NCBI GenBank assembly: GCA_030248195.1
Contig: JASAND010018392.1
Coordinates: 1 to 64,000 of the forward strand
Direction of reading: 5' to 3'
Source of the DNA: Trissonchulus latispiculum
Taxonomy: Eukaryota > Nematoda > Enoplea > Enoplida > Ironidae
DNA length: 64,000 nucleotides
Shown here: one piece after another, positions 23,701 to 30,957 of the stretch
Position numbering within the stretch: position 1 is the first letter of the stretch
How the letters are laid out: the number at the start of each line of letters is the position of its first letter
Notes under the pieces: generated by a model
Seen by the model: the letters and a program-made list of their open reading frames with translations, nothing else
What the model was told of the DNA's origin: nothing
Database searches by the model: none
Translations under genes and position numbers: made by a program

Positions 23701-24101
23701 ACCACTTAGGAGGAGAACTGGGTTTCAGTGGCATCTCCTGACTGGCAGTGTTGTCCACCATTCCTAATTTTTCTCAGCTCCGTCATAAAACGGGAGAAAT
23801 TTTGTTTGGATTTAGGAGGTCTCATAATTGCTTCTTAGACAGCTGCTAGACATCCTAAGTGGGTACTCAGAAAATGCTTTTGTAAATTGTAACTTCCTTA
23901 TGTTTTATGACGAGTATATATACGTATATTAGTTCTCAGCTGGTCACTTGGTCTTTTGCCGAAAGTTGACCTTAAGGTTCTTGTTTTAGTTGGATATCTG
24001 CCTCATCTCTGCAGCGTTTTGAGCCGTTAACTCATGAAGAGATCAGCAAAAAATATGATATTCAGCCGCATTCCTTGCTCTATTTCAATAAGGGTCTCTA
24101 A
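1203..24101 (+). CDS. SFXN: Sideroflexin (SFXN family mitochondrial transporter), 10 coding exons
   Basis: Sideroflexins are multi-pass mitochondrial inner-membrane proteins; SFXN1 and relatives carry serine into mitochondria for one-carbon metabolism, and SFXN2 is linked to heme/iron homeostasis. Exons 1203-1378, 17504-17677, 17876-17974, 18673-18748, 20683-20768, 20894-20954, 22488-22554, 22653-22755, 23260-23307 and 23990-24101 join in frame with GT..AG at every junction and give 333 residues, the usual family length. Visible family marks are a DGSTFFGRFKH-type N-terminal motif (about 21-31), HPDTG (85-89), GRM.FQVP (about 96-103), FWQWVNQS and NYTNRNA (exon 3), the NCVNVP block (194-199), ALFPQK (exon 9) and the terminal YFNKGL. 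NYTNRNA, the V.N/HAP.Q..LSG stretch and the HS after VTDEHGE.LA favour SFXN2; subtype is inference. No frameshift or stop is seen, so it looks functional. Intron 1 is 16.1 kb and full of transposons. Confidence 0.93.
1386..2343. mobile_element. TA-flanked MITE with TAGTCAGGTTCCC termini
   Basis: Ends TAGTCAGGTTCCCAAAAAAA (left) and its complement (right, about 2316-2343) lie between TA dinucleotides (1384-1385, 2344-2345). The word GTTCCCAAAAAAAACC is repeated inside in both orientations (about 1560-1615, 1945-1980, 2290-2310). TA duplication suggests a Tc1/mariner-type source. It begins seven bases after the exon 1 donor. Confidence 0.7.
2463..2507. repeat. Solo right end of the CTGG/poly-G family
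   Basis: A C-rich tract followed by CAGTAAAAAAGCCGAG resembles the right terminus of the elements at 19122-19483 and 8040-8420. No left partner is visible. Confidence 0.4.
2578..3828. mobile_element. TTAA-flanked long-TIR element (GGGGGGTCC family), copy 1
   Basis: TTAA at 2574-2577 and 3829-3832 flanks TIRs starting with a G-run and GTCC. The left arm reads ...CATCTCCGATTTCGCTCATTTT and the right arm is its diverged complement. The 4-bp TTAA duplication is the signature of piggyBac and Kolobok transposases; which one is not decidable here. No transposase frame survives. Other copies: 19546-20553, 47865-about 48925, 53054-54279, 54760-56007. Confidence 0.8.
3833..4800. other. Unassigned AT-rich intronic sequence
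   Basis: Many short motifs resembling internal parts of the TTAA and VNTR elements (for example CAAAATTTTTTCTGAAAAATT) but no clear ends, no coding signal and no RNA gene. Confidence 0.4.
4800..5680. repeat. VNTR-bearing repeat, copy 1 (about 140-bp units)
   Basis: Diverged repeats of a unit with 'AAAAGTGGTCAAATTTG', 'GAGCTGAGCAACTTTTG' and a GGGGTGGGGTGGGGACTT block. They are followed by a tail (about 5520-5660) that is also found after the homologous array at 12975-13520, in the same orientation. It is interrupted by the retroposon at 5016-5363. Confidence 0.75.
5016..5363 (-). mobile_element. Non-LTR retroposon fragment with (TGA)n tail and 14-bp TSD
   Basis: Perfect 14-bp duplications (AAATGAAAGCCCTC at 5002-5015 and 5364-5377) bound a 348-bp insert. 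On the minus strand it ends in a (TGA)n/(ATG)n simple-repeat tail. A long TSD of variable-length type plus a 3' simple-repeat tail indicates target-primed reverse transcription, so it is a 5'-truncated LINE or a SINE. The minus strand is partly open but I do not recognise a domain. Base composition (GC-rich) differs from the host repeat. Confidence 0.8.
5679..5729. repeat. (ATT)n microsatellite
   Basis: About 17 uninterrupted ATT units directly abutting the element at 5731. Confidence 0.95.
5731..6019. mobile_element. MITE with ATGCACCGGGGCC termini, copy 1
   Basis: Left ATGCACCGGGGCC and right GGCCCCGGTGCAT form GC-rich inverted ends around an AT-rich core. The right end is followed by another TTATTATT tract. 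A second copy is at 39022-39653. No clear TSD because of the microsatellite context. Confidence 0.65.
6102..6351. mobile_element. Hairpin MITE with about 53-bp arms
   Basis: TTCAATCTAAGCTGAATCCA... at 6102-6155 is mirrored by ...GAATTCAGCTCAGATTGAA at about 6299-6351. The loop is about 145 bp. No coding sequence; superfamily unknown. Confidence 0.7.
6495..6863. mobile_element. hAT-type MITE with GAGACC/GGTCTC arrays
   Basis: Ends CAGGGTTGGG / CCCAACCCTG with a perfect 8-bp TSD CCGCTGGC (6487-6494, 6864-6871), diagnostic of hAT. Sub-terminal zones are arrays of GAGACC in both orientations. The open frames over them (RDRDRD/ETETET peptides) are by-products of the repeats, not genes. A related copy interrupts the retrotransposon at 63018-63195. 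Confidence 0.92.
6997..7356. mobile_element. CTGGGCTTRTTCTAG-end element with poly-G tracts, copy 1
   Basis: Inverted ends CTGGGCTTGTTCTAG and CTAGAATAAGCCCAG, long G-runs next to each end, and a core containing CTCCGGCGAAGCCGGA. Nearly identical to 21651-22008. The flanks share only AAAG-like bases here. Confidence 0.75.
7500..8030. other. Unassigned sequence with CCGGCC-rich patches
   Basis: Two GGCCGGCC-type patches (about 7680-7725 and 7870-7910) in opposite orientation resemble the CCGG arrays at 26917-26990, 29786-29957 and 49785-50085 and may mark a diverged MITE. No gene seen. Confidence 0.4.
8040..8420. mobile_element. CTGGGTTTATTTTAC-end element with poly-C/G tracts
   Basis: Ends CTGGGTTTATTTTAC and GTAAACCCAG with a 5-bp direct repeat GTGCT on both sides (8035-8039, 8421-8425). 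The inside has the same layout as the 6997 and 19122 elements: G-runs at both ends around an AT-rich core with a GGCCTCGCCGGA motif. Confidence 0.75.
8728..9055. repeat. 153-bp tandem repeat, 2.1 copies
   Basis: Units begin TTGCGCTGCAGTAGAG at 8728, TTGCACTGTAGTAGAG at 8881 and TTGCGCTGCAGTAGAG at 9034, an exact 153-bp spacing with about 85-90% identity. No coding function seen. Confidence 0.9.
9324..11159. mobile_element. Nested element with CATGGGCGCACCCAGG termini
   Basis: Ends CATGGGCGCACCCAGG and CTGGGTGCGCCCCT are flanked by ACACT (9319-9323, 11160-11164). The uninterrupted site exists in the inverted copy at 15521-15525, so the borders are certain to within a few bases. Related to the 8-bp-TSD element at 14809-15082. 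It contains GGGGG...CGGAGCCCCC hairpins and CCTGCGGCG-type short repeats (about 10600-10750). Confidence 0.88.
9706..9733. repeat. GC hairpin motif (GGGGGTCTGGGGGCGGAGCC type)
   Basis: One of four matches of a G-run/CGGAGCC/C-run hairpin; the others are at about 10322-10348, 10960-10988 (inverted) and 14317-14343. Three lie inside the 9324-11159 element. Confidence 0.6.
11294..12460. other. Unassigned AT-rich intronic sequence
   Basis: Contains a GTCGC palindrome (about 11929-11971) like the one near 500 and a GCGCCGCAG-rich patch near 12242-12282. No gene or clear element ends. Confidence 0.35.
12530..12955. repeat. 163-bp tandem repeat, 2.6 copies
   Basis: GGTTTTCTGG starts at 12530, 12693 and 12856, a spacing of exactly 163 bp. 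The units contain 'GCTGGGCTGGTTC' and 'GCCGTCGGGAGGGTCAAGTC'. As 163 is not a multiple of three, the open frames across it are fortuitous. Confidence 0.9.
12975..13530. repeat. VNTR-bearing repeat, copy 2 (about 145-bp units plus tail)
   Basis: AAAAGTGGTCAAATTTG-type units at about 12991, 13139 and 13281. A shared tail follows (CAAATAACGTCAC, TTTGTCTTTA, CAGCCAACACA...), colinear with the copy at 4800-5680. Confidence 0.8.
13849..14009. mobile_element. Hairpin MITE, GTAAAATGTGTGGGGAG ends, copy 1
   Basis: Left CTGTAAAATGTGTGGGGAG and right CTCCCCACAAATTTTACAT frame a core with TGATTAGTCTTCAGGTGGC and GGTCACTTCGTAATGACC. Very similar full copy at 47139-47299 and an inverted, broken copy at 47763-47864. 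Confidence 0.8.
14484..14570. repeat. Probable hAT solo end with ATCCGGATAT words
   Basis: TAGTGGTGGGCACCTGATAT followed by ATATCCG words in both orientations resembles hAT termini (TAGTG/CAGTG start). No right end or TSD located. Confidence 0.4.
14809..15082. mobile_element. hAT-like MITE, CAGGCCCGCACCC ends, 8-bp TSD
   Basis: Ends CAGGCCCGCACCC and GGGTGCGGCCTTG with the 8-bp TSD AACTCAAG (14801-14808, 15083-15090). The internal CGAAGGCGCGAAAAATTTTT stretch is shared with neighbouring elements. No transposase. Confidence 0.9.
15248..15299. repeat. Solo end of the GGGCGCACCC family
   Basis: A G-run then AAATGGGTGCGCCCCTGTA matches the right terminus of 9324-11159. Left partner not found. 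Confidence 0.45.
15580..16234. other. Unassigned intronic sequence
   Basis: AT-rich with one GGGGTCGCTACTCGCTACC patch (about 15931-15950). Nothing coding recognised. Confidence 0.35.
16237..17240. mobile_element. TA-flanked element with GGTAACTAAGGCA words
   Basis: Left CGGTGAACTGGGGTAACTAA and right TTAGTTACCCCGTTTCATCG are inverted and flanked by TA (16235-16236, 17241-17242). The word GGTAACTAAGGCA recurs inside in both orientations (about 16612, 16641, 16960, 17049). TA duplication suggests Tc1/mariner type. No transposase. Confidence 0.75.
17504..17677 (+). CDS. SFXN: SFXN exon 2
   Basis: Acceptor AATTATAG|AAG, donor ACAA|GTGCGT. Phase 2 on both sides; 57 complete codons. Carries the HPDTG and GRM.FQVP motifs, the most diagnostic sideroflexin block, followed by the first hydrophobic segment (MAIIGAMLTWY). 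Confidence 0.95.
17876..17974 (+). CDS. SFXN: SFXN exon 3
   Basis: Acceptor TTTTGAG|A, donor CAAA|GTAAGC. Encodes TARQVIFWQWVNQS...NYTNRNA, the highly conserved aromatic/asparagine block of the family. The frame continues from exon 2 through a split Lys codon. Confidence 0.95.
17975..18672 (+). other. SFXN: Intron 3 of SFXN
   Basis: 698 bp with no clear transposon ends; a purine-rich patch near 18280-18385 is unassigned. Confidence 0.7.
18673..18748 (+). CDS. SFXN: SFXN exon 4
   Basis: Acceptor ATTCTAG|ACAG, donor CAGT|GTGAGT. Encodes QMLVAYASATSCAV..., a hydrophobic segment matching the AYVSATTGAV-like membrane helix of sideroflexins. Confidence 0.92.
19122..19483. mobile_element. CTGGCTTATTTTTAG-end element, poly-G tracts, in intron 4
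   Basis: Ends CTGGCTTATTTTTAGGCC and AAAAATAGGCCAG, perfect 6-bp TSD AAGTAC (19116-19121, 19484-19489), G/C runs next to each end. Same layout as 6997, 8040 and 21651. Confidence 0.88.
19546..20553. mobile_element. TTAA-family long-TIR element, copy 2, in intron 4
   Basis: Left end G-run/GTCCATTTTTGG preceded by TTGA (19542-19545, a changed TTAA); right end GGTGGACCCCCCC followed by TTAA (20554-20557). Arms match those at 2578-3828. Confidence 0.8.
20683..20768 (+). CDS. SFXN: SFXN exon 5
   Basis: Acceptor GTTTCTAG|AAAGG, donor AGCA|GTAAGT. Encodes the RMVPFMAVVAANCVNVPLTR block; the NxxNxP core inside a membrane segment is a hallmark of the family. Confidence 0.95.
20894..20954 (+). CDS. 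SFXN: SFXN exon 6
   Basis: Acceptor ATATTTCAG|TGAAC, donor CAAG|GTATTT. Encodes ELRNGILVTDEHGECLAHSK, matching the conserved 'REL..GI.V.DE.G' loop. The split His codon keeps frame with exon 5. Confidence 0.93.
21651..22008. mobile_element. CTGGGCTTATTCTAG-end element, copy 2, in intron 6
   Basis: Perfect inverted ends CTGGGCTTATTCTAG and 6-bp TSD AAGCTG (21645-21650, 22009-22014). The body is nearly identical to 6997-7356, implying recent activity of this family. Confidence 0.92.
22488..22554 (+). CDS. SFXN: SFXN exon 7
   Basis: Acceptor ATTTTAG|ACAGC, donor AATGG|GTAAGT. Encodes TAATKAVSMVVVCRIVGAGM, the family's 'AA..AI.QVV.SRI..A.PGM' membrane helix. Confidence 0.93.
22653..22755 (+). 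CDS. SFXN: SFXN exon 8
   Basis: Acceptor GTTTTAG|CG, donor CTAGC|GTACGT. Encodes FVPVITEQLEK...LNAPVQTLLSGL; the 'VLxAPxQxxLSG' stretch is closest to SFXN2. Confidence 0.93.
22843..23150. mobile_element. Foldback MITE in intron 8
   Basis: About 100-bp arms: AAAAACTATGCTATGCGCGC... (22843-22945) against ...GCGCGCATCGCATAGTTTTT (23045-23150), with GGGGTCGCTCACT words. It fills most of the 504-bp intron without touching the splice sites. Confidence 0.85.
23260..23307 (+). CDS. SFXN: SFXN exon 9
   Basis: Acceptor TTATTGCAG|CC, donor AGAA|GTAAGT. Encodes LLVAIPTVCALFPQK, the last membrane helix ending in the conserved ALFPQ. Confidence 0.93.
23990..24101 (+). CDS. SFXN: SFXN exon 10 with stop codon
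   Basis: Acceptor TTGTTTTAG|TTGG. Encodes the soluble C-terminal tail and the diagnostic YFNKGL terminus, then TAA at 24099-24101. Confidence 0.95.
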
Positions 24102-25400
24102 TTAGCAATGGCTATGCTATCATGCATTCCTCTTCCCTTTATTGGTGCATTTCTGTAGTTATTTGGCGTTTTTGTTGCTGTTTACGAATTGTGGCAACCT
24201 AATAGTTTTGAACCCTGCCTTTGTCTTGTTGGTTCTCAGAATCTTTGTTATTTTGATAAGTCCTTTCCTATATTGTACAACAAAGTCAAATATATGTTTT
24301 AAATTGACTTTCTTTTTATGTGTTGTTACTATAATGCCAGTGTTGGCTCCTGTAGAAGTATGCATTTGTCTTGATGGTACAAGTTTTTGATATAATATTA
24401 TTAAGCTAGGTCTCGGTCGCTCAAAATTCTAGGTTTTTGGACAAAATGTAATTGTTTCTATGTATGCGATAAATCAAAAATTACAGTTCACGATGTAGTG
24501 ATAAAATTGCCTTTTAAGCTGGTGCAGGGAAAGAGATTTGGCAGTTCTGGATCATGGTTTTGCCTACTGAAATCTTTGGAGGTGTACAAGAGCGAAAATA
24601 AAATTCATTGGGAGTGGAAATGGCCATTGTTATGTTATTAGAATTTATCCTAAGCGGTCTTATTTATCTGTTGTAGGAACTTTTACGATTTTTAGCACTT
24701 TATATATTTAAATTTTAACTGTTGTGTTCTTCCTAATCCTTACTCACTCTACTGTGAAGATATTGTAAACGTTAGGAAGATTTGGCGATATTAGTCGTAA
24801 TATATAATTGTTTTCATTATGATAGCGAGATTTAACGACATTATTTCATTCCGTTTGTCTGTGTTCTATTACTCCTTGTTGAGTGTCAGAATTTAGTTGT
24901 ATTTCTGTCATGATCTGGGTAAGAAGCCCTTCTTACTTTACTTCAGTTTATGTATTTTTGATAGATAAATCTTAATCTACGATTAATACTTTAGTTGGCA
25001 ATGAAGAAAGTGTGATTTTGTCAATGACAAGGTCAAGGTCGTCATCATAAGTTTTAGAAATTGCATTCTACATGGGATCGATTCTTTTCGTGTCCGCTTT
25101 TAGAGTTTTTTAACCGTATATATATACTTTTAGAATAGAATTCGGGAATCATATTGTATAGATTTCATCAGATCTACTCAGTGTTACCAAGAAAGAGACT
25201 TTGTTACATTATTAAATATTCATATAATTTTGTACGTTATTTCTTTATGATTCCGTTATTTACTTGTTTAGAGGCCATATCATGTGATTGCTTTGTGATC
25301 AACAAGTTATGTATGACTCTATTTTTATGCTCATGTTGAAGCCATGTCGATGAATTATTTTTATATATTTTGAATAAACAAGTAATTATAGATTTTGCGT
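24102..25400 (+). other. SFXN: Probable 3' UTR / 3' flank of SFXN
   Basis: AT-rich, transposon-free sequence directly after the stop codon with AATAAA signals at 24597-24602 and 25373-25378. Which signal is used cannot be told. The 82-codon hydrophobic open frame at 24142-24390 resembles low-complexity UTR, not a gene. Confidence 0.5.
25373..25378 (+). terminator. Candidate polyadenylation signal AATAAA
   Basis: Canonical hexamer 1.27 kb after the SFXN stop, before the transposon-rich flank begins at about 25683. A nearer AATAAA is at 24597. Confidence 0.4.
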
Positions 25401-26916
25401 TTATTCCATCCCAAGGTATATTGTATGAGCAGAGCAATGCACTGACTGGGGATTTAAAATTGGTAAAAACAGCATTCAGAATGTAGTAGATGAATTTGGC
25501 TGGTTTGTGGCTGATTTGGTTCCAAATGGCTGAGTGAGTTAAATTCTTGTTCATTTGATATTGCTGGTGCAGCATGCATAATGCATGTGTACAAACAAAA
25601 CCTTGTCGTGTCCTACATAAGTTGATAACTTACGACAGTATTTTTGTTACAGGCTGAGAAGAAGCCATTTATGTCAATACATAAAAAAATTTTTAAGCTC
25701 TGGTGAATTAACGATTTGACCGATTTTGTCACTTTTTGCCACGAATGTTTATTGTTACTAGTACTAAATACTAAAAGTATTCCGGCTTTCGAGCGTTGCT
25801 TGCTTCTTCAGCAATAACAGGTCAAAATTTTAAATTTGGCAAAAAAGTTGCGAGGTGACCGTGCGCCGTTTTCGATCTCAGGGCCTTTTCAAGAAAGGGT
25901 AGAGTAGAGTTAAAACTAACTCGATCCTTTTCAAGGAGGAGTTAAAAGAGTTAATTTTAACCCTGCTAGTTTAGAGAGAGTTAAAAATTTTAACCCGGTG
26001 TGGATTCATGAAAAGAGTTAATATTAACTCTCTTTAACTCTGCCCTTTTCAAGAAAGGCGTGCAAAGTTAAAAACTTGTGGAGTTAAATTTAACCCTTTC
26101 CATCCTGGGGATGTTTTTGAACAACCAAATATTATTGGATGTACAAGGCGCACATGACGAGATTAGCCAATGAAATTTTAGTCGTTTCCAGACAACAACA
26201 GGCTGCAACAATGCAAATATAGACCGGTCTTAAAACTGCTCTTACGGCGGCAAGGAGTGTTGGTGAATCTGCCAGGAGGATTCGTCCGACTTTGGGAGGT
26301 CCTGCAAGTCCGACAGTTTGTGGTCCCCGGTTTCAAAAATTGTTTTAAAATAGTGTCATATGTAATCGTTTTAACTATAGAAACGAATGCTGAACATTCT
26401 TTTCACAGATTCCTCAAAACTTCTTTGTCTATTATATAGTTGATTCTGAACAACTTCAGGATATTTCACAGACAACCTAATCAAAATCAGTAGACAGTTG
26501 AATAGTCTTGCGTCTCGCTAAACCAAACTGAAAATTTGTAATCATACATTAACACGGTGTGCGAATCGTGGGTATACCCTCTAGTCCTTAAAACTTCTAA
26601 AATTTTAAGGGGGTCTACCCGAAAATCAGCAAGAATTGCGCTTTTTAACGTTTTTAACCAAAAATTAATAAAAACTCAACGCTTTTTAAGTTGTTTTGGC
26701 AAAAATCGCTAAAATTTGCTAAAAATCTTCAATTTATAGAAAAAATCGCTGAGAGGTCTACCCTCTTTTTTCCTTCTGGACAAGAGGGTTCGCCCTTTTT
26801 TCTTCTCTCTGAGGAGGTCTGCCCGTTTTTGTCAGTTTTGGGGGTCTGCACCCTCATTTCCCATTTCCCCACGTTATCCTGTGGTTCTAATTGTGGTGGG
26901 TAGACTTGTGGCCAAG

Positions 26917-27000
26917 ATCCGGCCGGCTGGCTGGCCGGCCACCGTTCATCACGCGGCCGGCCGGATCAGAAACAGCACGCCGGCCGATCTGCTGAACCAT
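26917..27000. repeat. CCGGCC array, left part
   Basis: GGCCGGCTGGCTGGCCGGCC-type words. With 29786-29957 it appears to be one GC-rich element split by the hAT insertion at 27061-29733. Confidence 0.55.
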
Positions 27001-28044
27001 GCTAATACGTAATATATATTACCTGTTATATGTCACCAGTAGTAACTGTATGCAAGATTTTGGTGATGTTTCAGTCGCTGAAACTGAAACTGAAACTAGG
27101 TTTCAGTCTCTACATGTTTCAGTTTCAGTCACTGAAACTGAAACTGAAACTTTTGGAAAACGGACTGAAACTGAAACTGAAACTGAAACCATTCAAACTA
27201 GCAGACTGAAACTGAAACTGAAATTATTTTTGGTATTCGACTGAAACTGAAACTGAAACTGCCCTAATTCTAGAACTGAAACTGAAACTGAAACTGAAAC
27301 TAGAAAAGTCTGAAACAGTTTCAGTCCCAGCGTAAAATCTGAAGTTTTTCCTTCTAGCTGGAGCTTAAACCGGTTTCAGTTCATGCTGGAACTGAAACTC
27401 CATTTCAGTCTCTGCGTGTAAGACCATTTCAGTCTCTGCGTATGGTTAAGTTCTTTGTAAAATGTTATTGCAGATATCCCATAATAGTTTTTCTTGCGAA
27501 AGAATTGAATGAATGTGTTACATTTTAGCCTCTCGTATGATCATAGCAGTATTTCTAATTTCTAATTTTAATTTATTGCCAGCCAACAAAATTCACGAAT
27601 GTAACAAGCAAAATAACTGACCAATATTTAGTATCAATAATATCAAATTACATCAATAACAAGTACAAATTCATGTTTCATCACATCACGTTATTGACTG
27701 ACGATGGTCGAGTTGGGCCTATTACAGACTGCAGATACTCGACCACCAGCTTCCACAGTAAAAGAAAAATGTGAAACGTTTCGTTTGAAACTTACTTTTA
27801 CTTTAGATAATTTACTGTCAGCATAATAGAAAACAAGTTACCCCTTGAAAGGGGAATAATACCGCCGTAGATTTTGGGATTTATGTGTTCAACGTTTTGT
27901 TTGCTTTTATCATACTGTTCTATTGTACGGTGCCGTTAGCTTTGACTAGTTTCAACTCCTCGACATTTACCGTTTTTGAGACAAAAGAATGGGAGTATTT
28001 TATTGCCATTTGCCACTGCCAATTGTGAAACTAAAATTATACCG

Positions 28045-28116
28045 AAAGAAGGATTCGATCTGTGTCCGGAACAGTGCCATGCGGACACCCTAGCCACTAC
28101 ACTACTCTGATATGGC
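28045..28116 (-). repeat. tRNA-related sequence (SINE-head-like)
   Basis: On the minus strand GTAGTGTAGTGGCTAGGGTG resembles a tRNA D-arm/A box and GATCGAATCC, about 35-40 bases further, a B box. GTGTCC/GGACAC could pair between them. The cloverleaf is not complete, so a tRNA-derived SINE relic is more likely than a functional tRNA gene. Confidence 0.5.
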
Positions 28117-29253
28117 GATTTTATCGAGTAAACCGCGAGAGAGAAAGTTATCATTCATCTATATATGTTTATTTTAAACAATTTATTTTATCTAAATTCT
28201 GAAGCAAAGCAAACACTAATTAAATAAATACAGTGCAAGCGCAAAATCAGTCTTTGCACACGAAAATTGTAACATCAGTTTTAGCTATTTATTGATCTGT
28301 TAAACCTCTGCCAATCAAGTCGCAGGCAAATAACGCCGGATCTTCGGTGATATGAGAAAAGGCAGAGAGTGATCGTGTGCAAAACAATTTACAGGGCGTT
28401 GAAAATTAACTAAATTGAATGTAATGATGCTCTAAAAATTGCAAAATCGTAGAAAAATTGTTGGGCAAAAAAACCTGCGTAACAGGGACATGTGTTGAAG
28501 ATAGGACGGAAATCCTCCGCGCCAAGCAATTTACATGCAAAACATATGAATTCAATGGGTAAACCCATTACAAGTATACCGCCTCCGGCGGTATAAAAAC
28601 TAGGAAGTTATGTTAAAGCGCAATTGCTTTATATATTTTTTAAAGCACAAGCTGTTGATGTGGTACCTCTAAAGGTCTGGTCCAAAGGCTAAGCACCGAA
28701 TTGCAGCAATGAAGCATTAGGTCCTCAACAGCTTAACATTTTGGAGAGATGCTTTACTTAAGCAAATAACCAAGCTGGTATAGGTACTTAGTTAATGAGA
28801 AAGTCAATGAAACAAGCAACTAAACTTAGTTCAACATTAATTTTTTGTCTTTACAAAGAAAATGATTTTTTAGCCAAGGGATTGCAAGTACAATATATTA
28901 GCTAAAACTGTTTTACTCAGACCTGACATAGAAGCTGAGACATAAAATAAAACTGCAGGTTCAGCAGTTTTAAATTCCTAATATGCGGAAACTAAAATTT
29001 CTCTTCTTGTTGATGACTTCAACTGAAAAAGCCGGACTAAAACTGGAACTATTCTAAAACGAGGACTGAAACTAAAACTGTTTGGCGTCACCGACTGAAA
29101 CTGAAAATGAAACTATTTTGCGTCACCGACTGAAACTGAAACTGAAACTGAAATTAATTTGGACCGGCGACTGAAACTGAAACTAAAACTGAAATTATTT
29201 TGGGATGACGACTGAAACTGAAACTGAAACTGAAATTATTTTTGGTATCTGAC

Positions 29254-29640
29254 CATACCTGAACGGGAGGTCAAATTTCACTGACCCTTGTGGAAGCAAA
29301 TTTGGGTACCCCTTGTGAGAGCGATTTTTCTTATGGGTACTTTTTAATGCGATTTTTAAGCGATTTTTGCCATTTTTTAGCAAAAAACAGCGATGTTTTA
29401 AACAAAACGCGTTTTTTGGACGTTTTTTACCTAAAAATAGTAATTTTAAGTGAAAAATTCCGGCGAAGCCGGAAAATTTTTGGAAATTTTAGTCGTAAAA
29501 CCTAATTTTTGGGCAATTTTCTGACCCCTTGTGGCCAATTTTCTTACCCCTTGTGGGAGCAATTTCGCGACCCCTTGTGGGCGACTTCGCCGAGGGGGGG
29601 GGGAGAAATTTCCCCCCCTTCCCCCCCTTGTCCACCTGTG
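29254..29640. mobile_element. CATACCTGAACGGGAGG...CCACCTGTG element, copy 1
   Basis: Perfect 8-bp TSD TATCTGAC (29246-29253, 29641-29648). Ends are weakly inverted (CATACCTGAACGGG versus CACAGGTGGACAAGG). The inside repeats the word CCCCTTGTGG about six times. Copies at 39161-39502 and about 39887-40274. Confidence 0.88.
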
Positions 29641-29741
29641 TATCTGACTGAAACTGAAACTAAAACTGAAATTAACTTGGGTTGTCGACTGAAACTGAAA
29701 CTGAAACTAAAATGGGCTACTGAAACAACACTACAATATTT

Positions 29742-29960
29742 AGGGCAAAAACTTTGCAAGATGCATTAGCATAGGGCAAAACTGGTACCGGCCGGCCGGG
29801 CGGTTAGCATCGCCCGACCGACGGCCGGTTCGCATCTCCCGGCAGGCGGCTGATCACGGAACAGGCCTGCCGCCGGCCGGTCCAGCCGGCTGTTCGAGTT
29901 TACAAGCCCGACCGGCCGGGTCCGGTTAGCAGAGCCACATAACCGGCCGGTTTGGAGCAC
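29742..29960. repeat. CCGGCC array, right part
   Basis: GGCCGGCCGGGCGG and related words in both orientations between about 29786 and 29957, the likely right half of the element begun at 26917. Confidence 0.55.
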
Positions 29961-30957
29961 TAGCGGTTTAACTATTATTTCGCCTTTGTGCTGCTAATAG
30001 AACATTCAAAAAACTTTCGTTCGAATTATTAATCAGGGAGTCCATGAAGTGGAATGAAATTGATTTTTGTGAAATCTGGCAATTATTTCAGGATGTTTCA
30101 TGAAAGCTGTAGTTATTGCGGTACAATTTTGGTCTGTTTTAATTGCCATGATTGCTATATCCTGCTGTTGAAACTGTTGCAAATTTGGAATTTACTTAGG
30201 ATTAAAGCAGTTAGCTTAGATCTTAGAGGTTACCATGCATCCTGGAGTTGTTCAAGAACAACTAATCGCAGGACGAGTTGACGTGGTTCAATCGATGTAG
30301 GGATTGCAGATTACCAATGTCGGTGTCCTATTATAGGCTGCCAAAAACAACCGCAATAATTTTTTAATTTACGTTGCGATAATTCAGGATGGAAAGGGTT
30401 AAATTTAACTCTGTTTAACTCTTTCTGAGTATTTTCTATTGAAATTTAACCCCAGGCAAAACACGCAGGTTAAGCAGAGATAAAATTAACTCTATTCATG
30501 AAACCATGGGGTTAATTTTAACTCTGTCATTTTTAACTCCTTTTAACTCTGCAGCTTATAACCCTGCAGGGTTAAAGAGTTAAAACACGCAGAGTTAAAA
30601 TTAACTCTGTGCTTTCATGAAAAGAGATAATTTTAACTCTACTCTATTCCACTCTACTCTACTCTGCCCTACCCTTTCTTGAAAAGGCCCTAAGGGCTTA
30701 ACTCTCTTTAACCCTGCAGGATTAAAAGCTGTAGAGTTAAAAGGAGTTAAAAACGACACAGTTAAAATTAACCCCATGGTTTCATGAACAGAGTTAATTT
30801 TAACTCTGCTTAACCTATGTGTTTGGCCTGGGGTTAAATTTTAATAGAAAATACTCAGAGTTAGAGTTAAATTTAACCCTTTCGGAAAAGGGTAGAGTTA
30901 AATTTAACTCCACAGGTTTTTAACTCTGCATGTGATTCTTGAAAAGGGCAGAGTTAA

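Larger units (their letters stand above)
27061..29733. mobile_element. hAT-type element with TGAAAC/GTTTCA arrays
   Basis: Ends TGGTGATGTTTCAGTCGC and CTGAAACAACACTA with an 8-bp TSD differing at one base (CAAGATTT 27053-27060, CAATATTT 29734-29741). Arrays of TGAAAC occupy about 27075-27300 and 29030-29720. No transposase frame; it contains the 387-bp insertion at 29254-29640 and a tRNA-like segment near 28050-28116. Confidence 0.82.

Noticed and set aside
24142..24390. 82-codon hydrophobic frame after SFXN
   Set aside because: AT-rich 3' UTR composition, antisense frame equally open, no family match.
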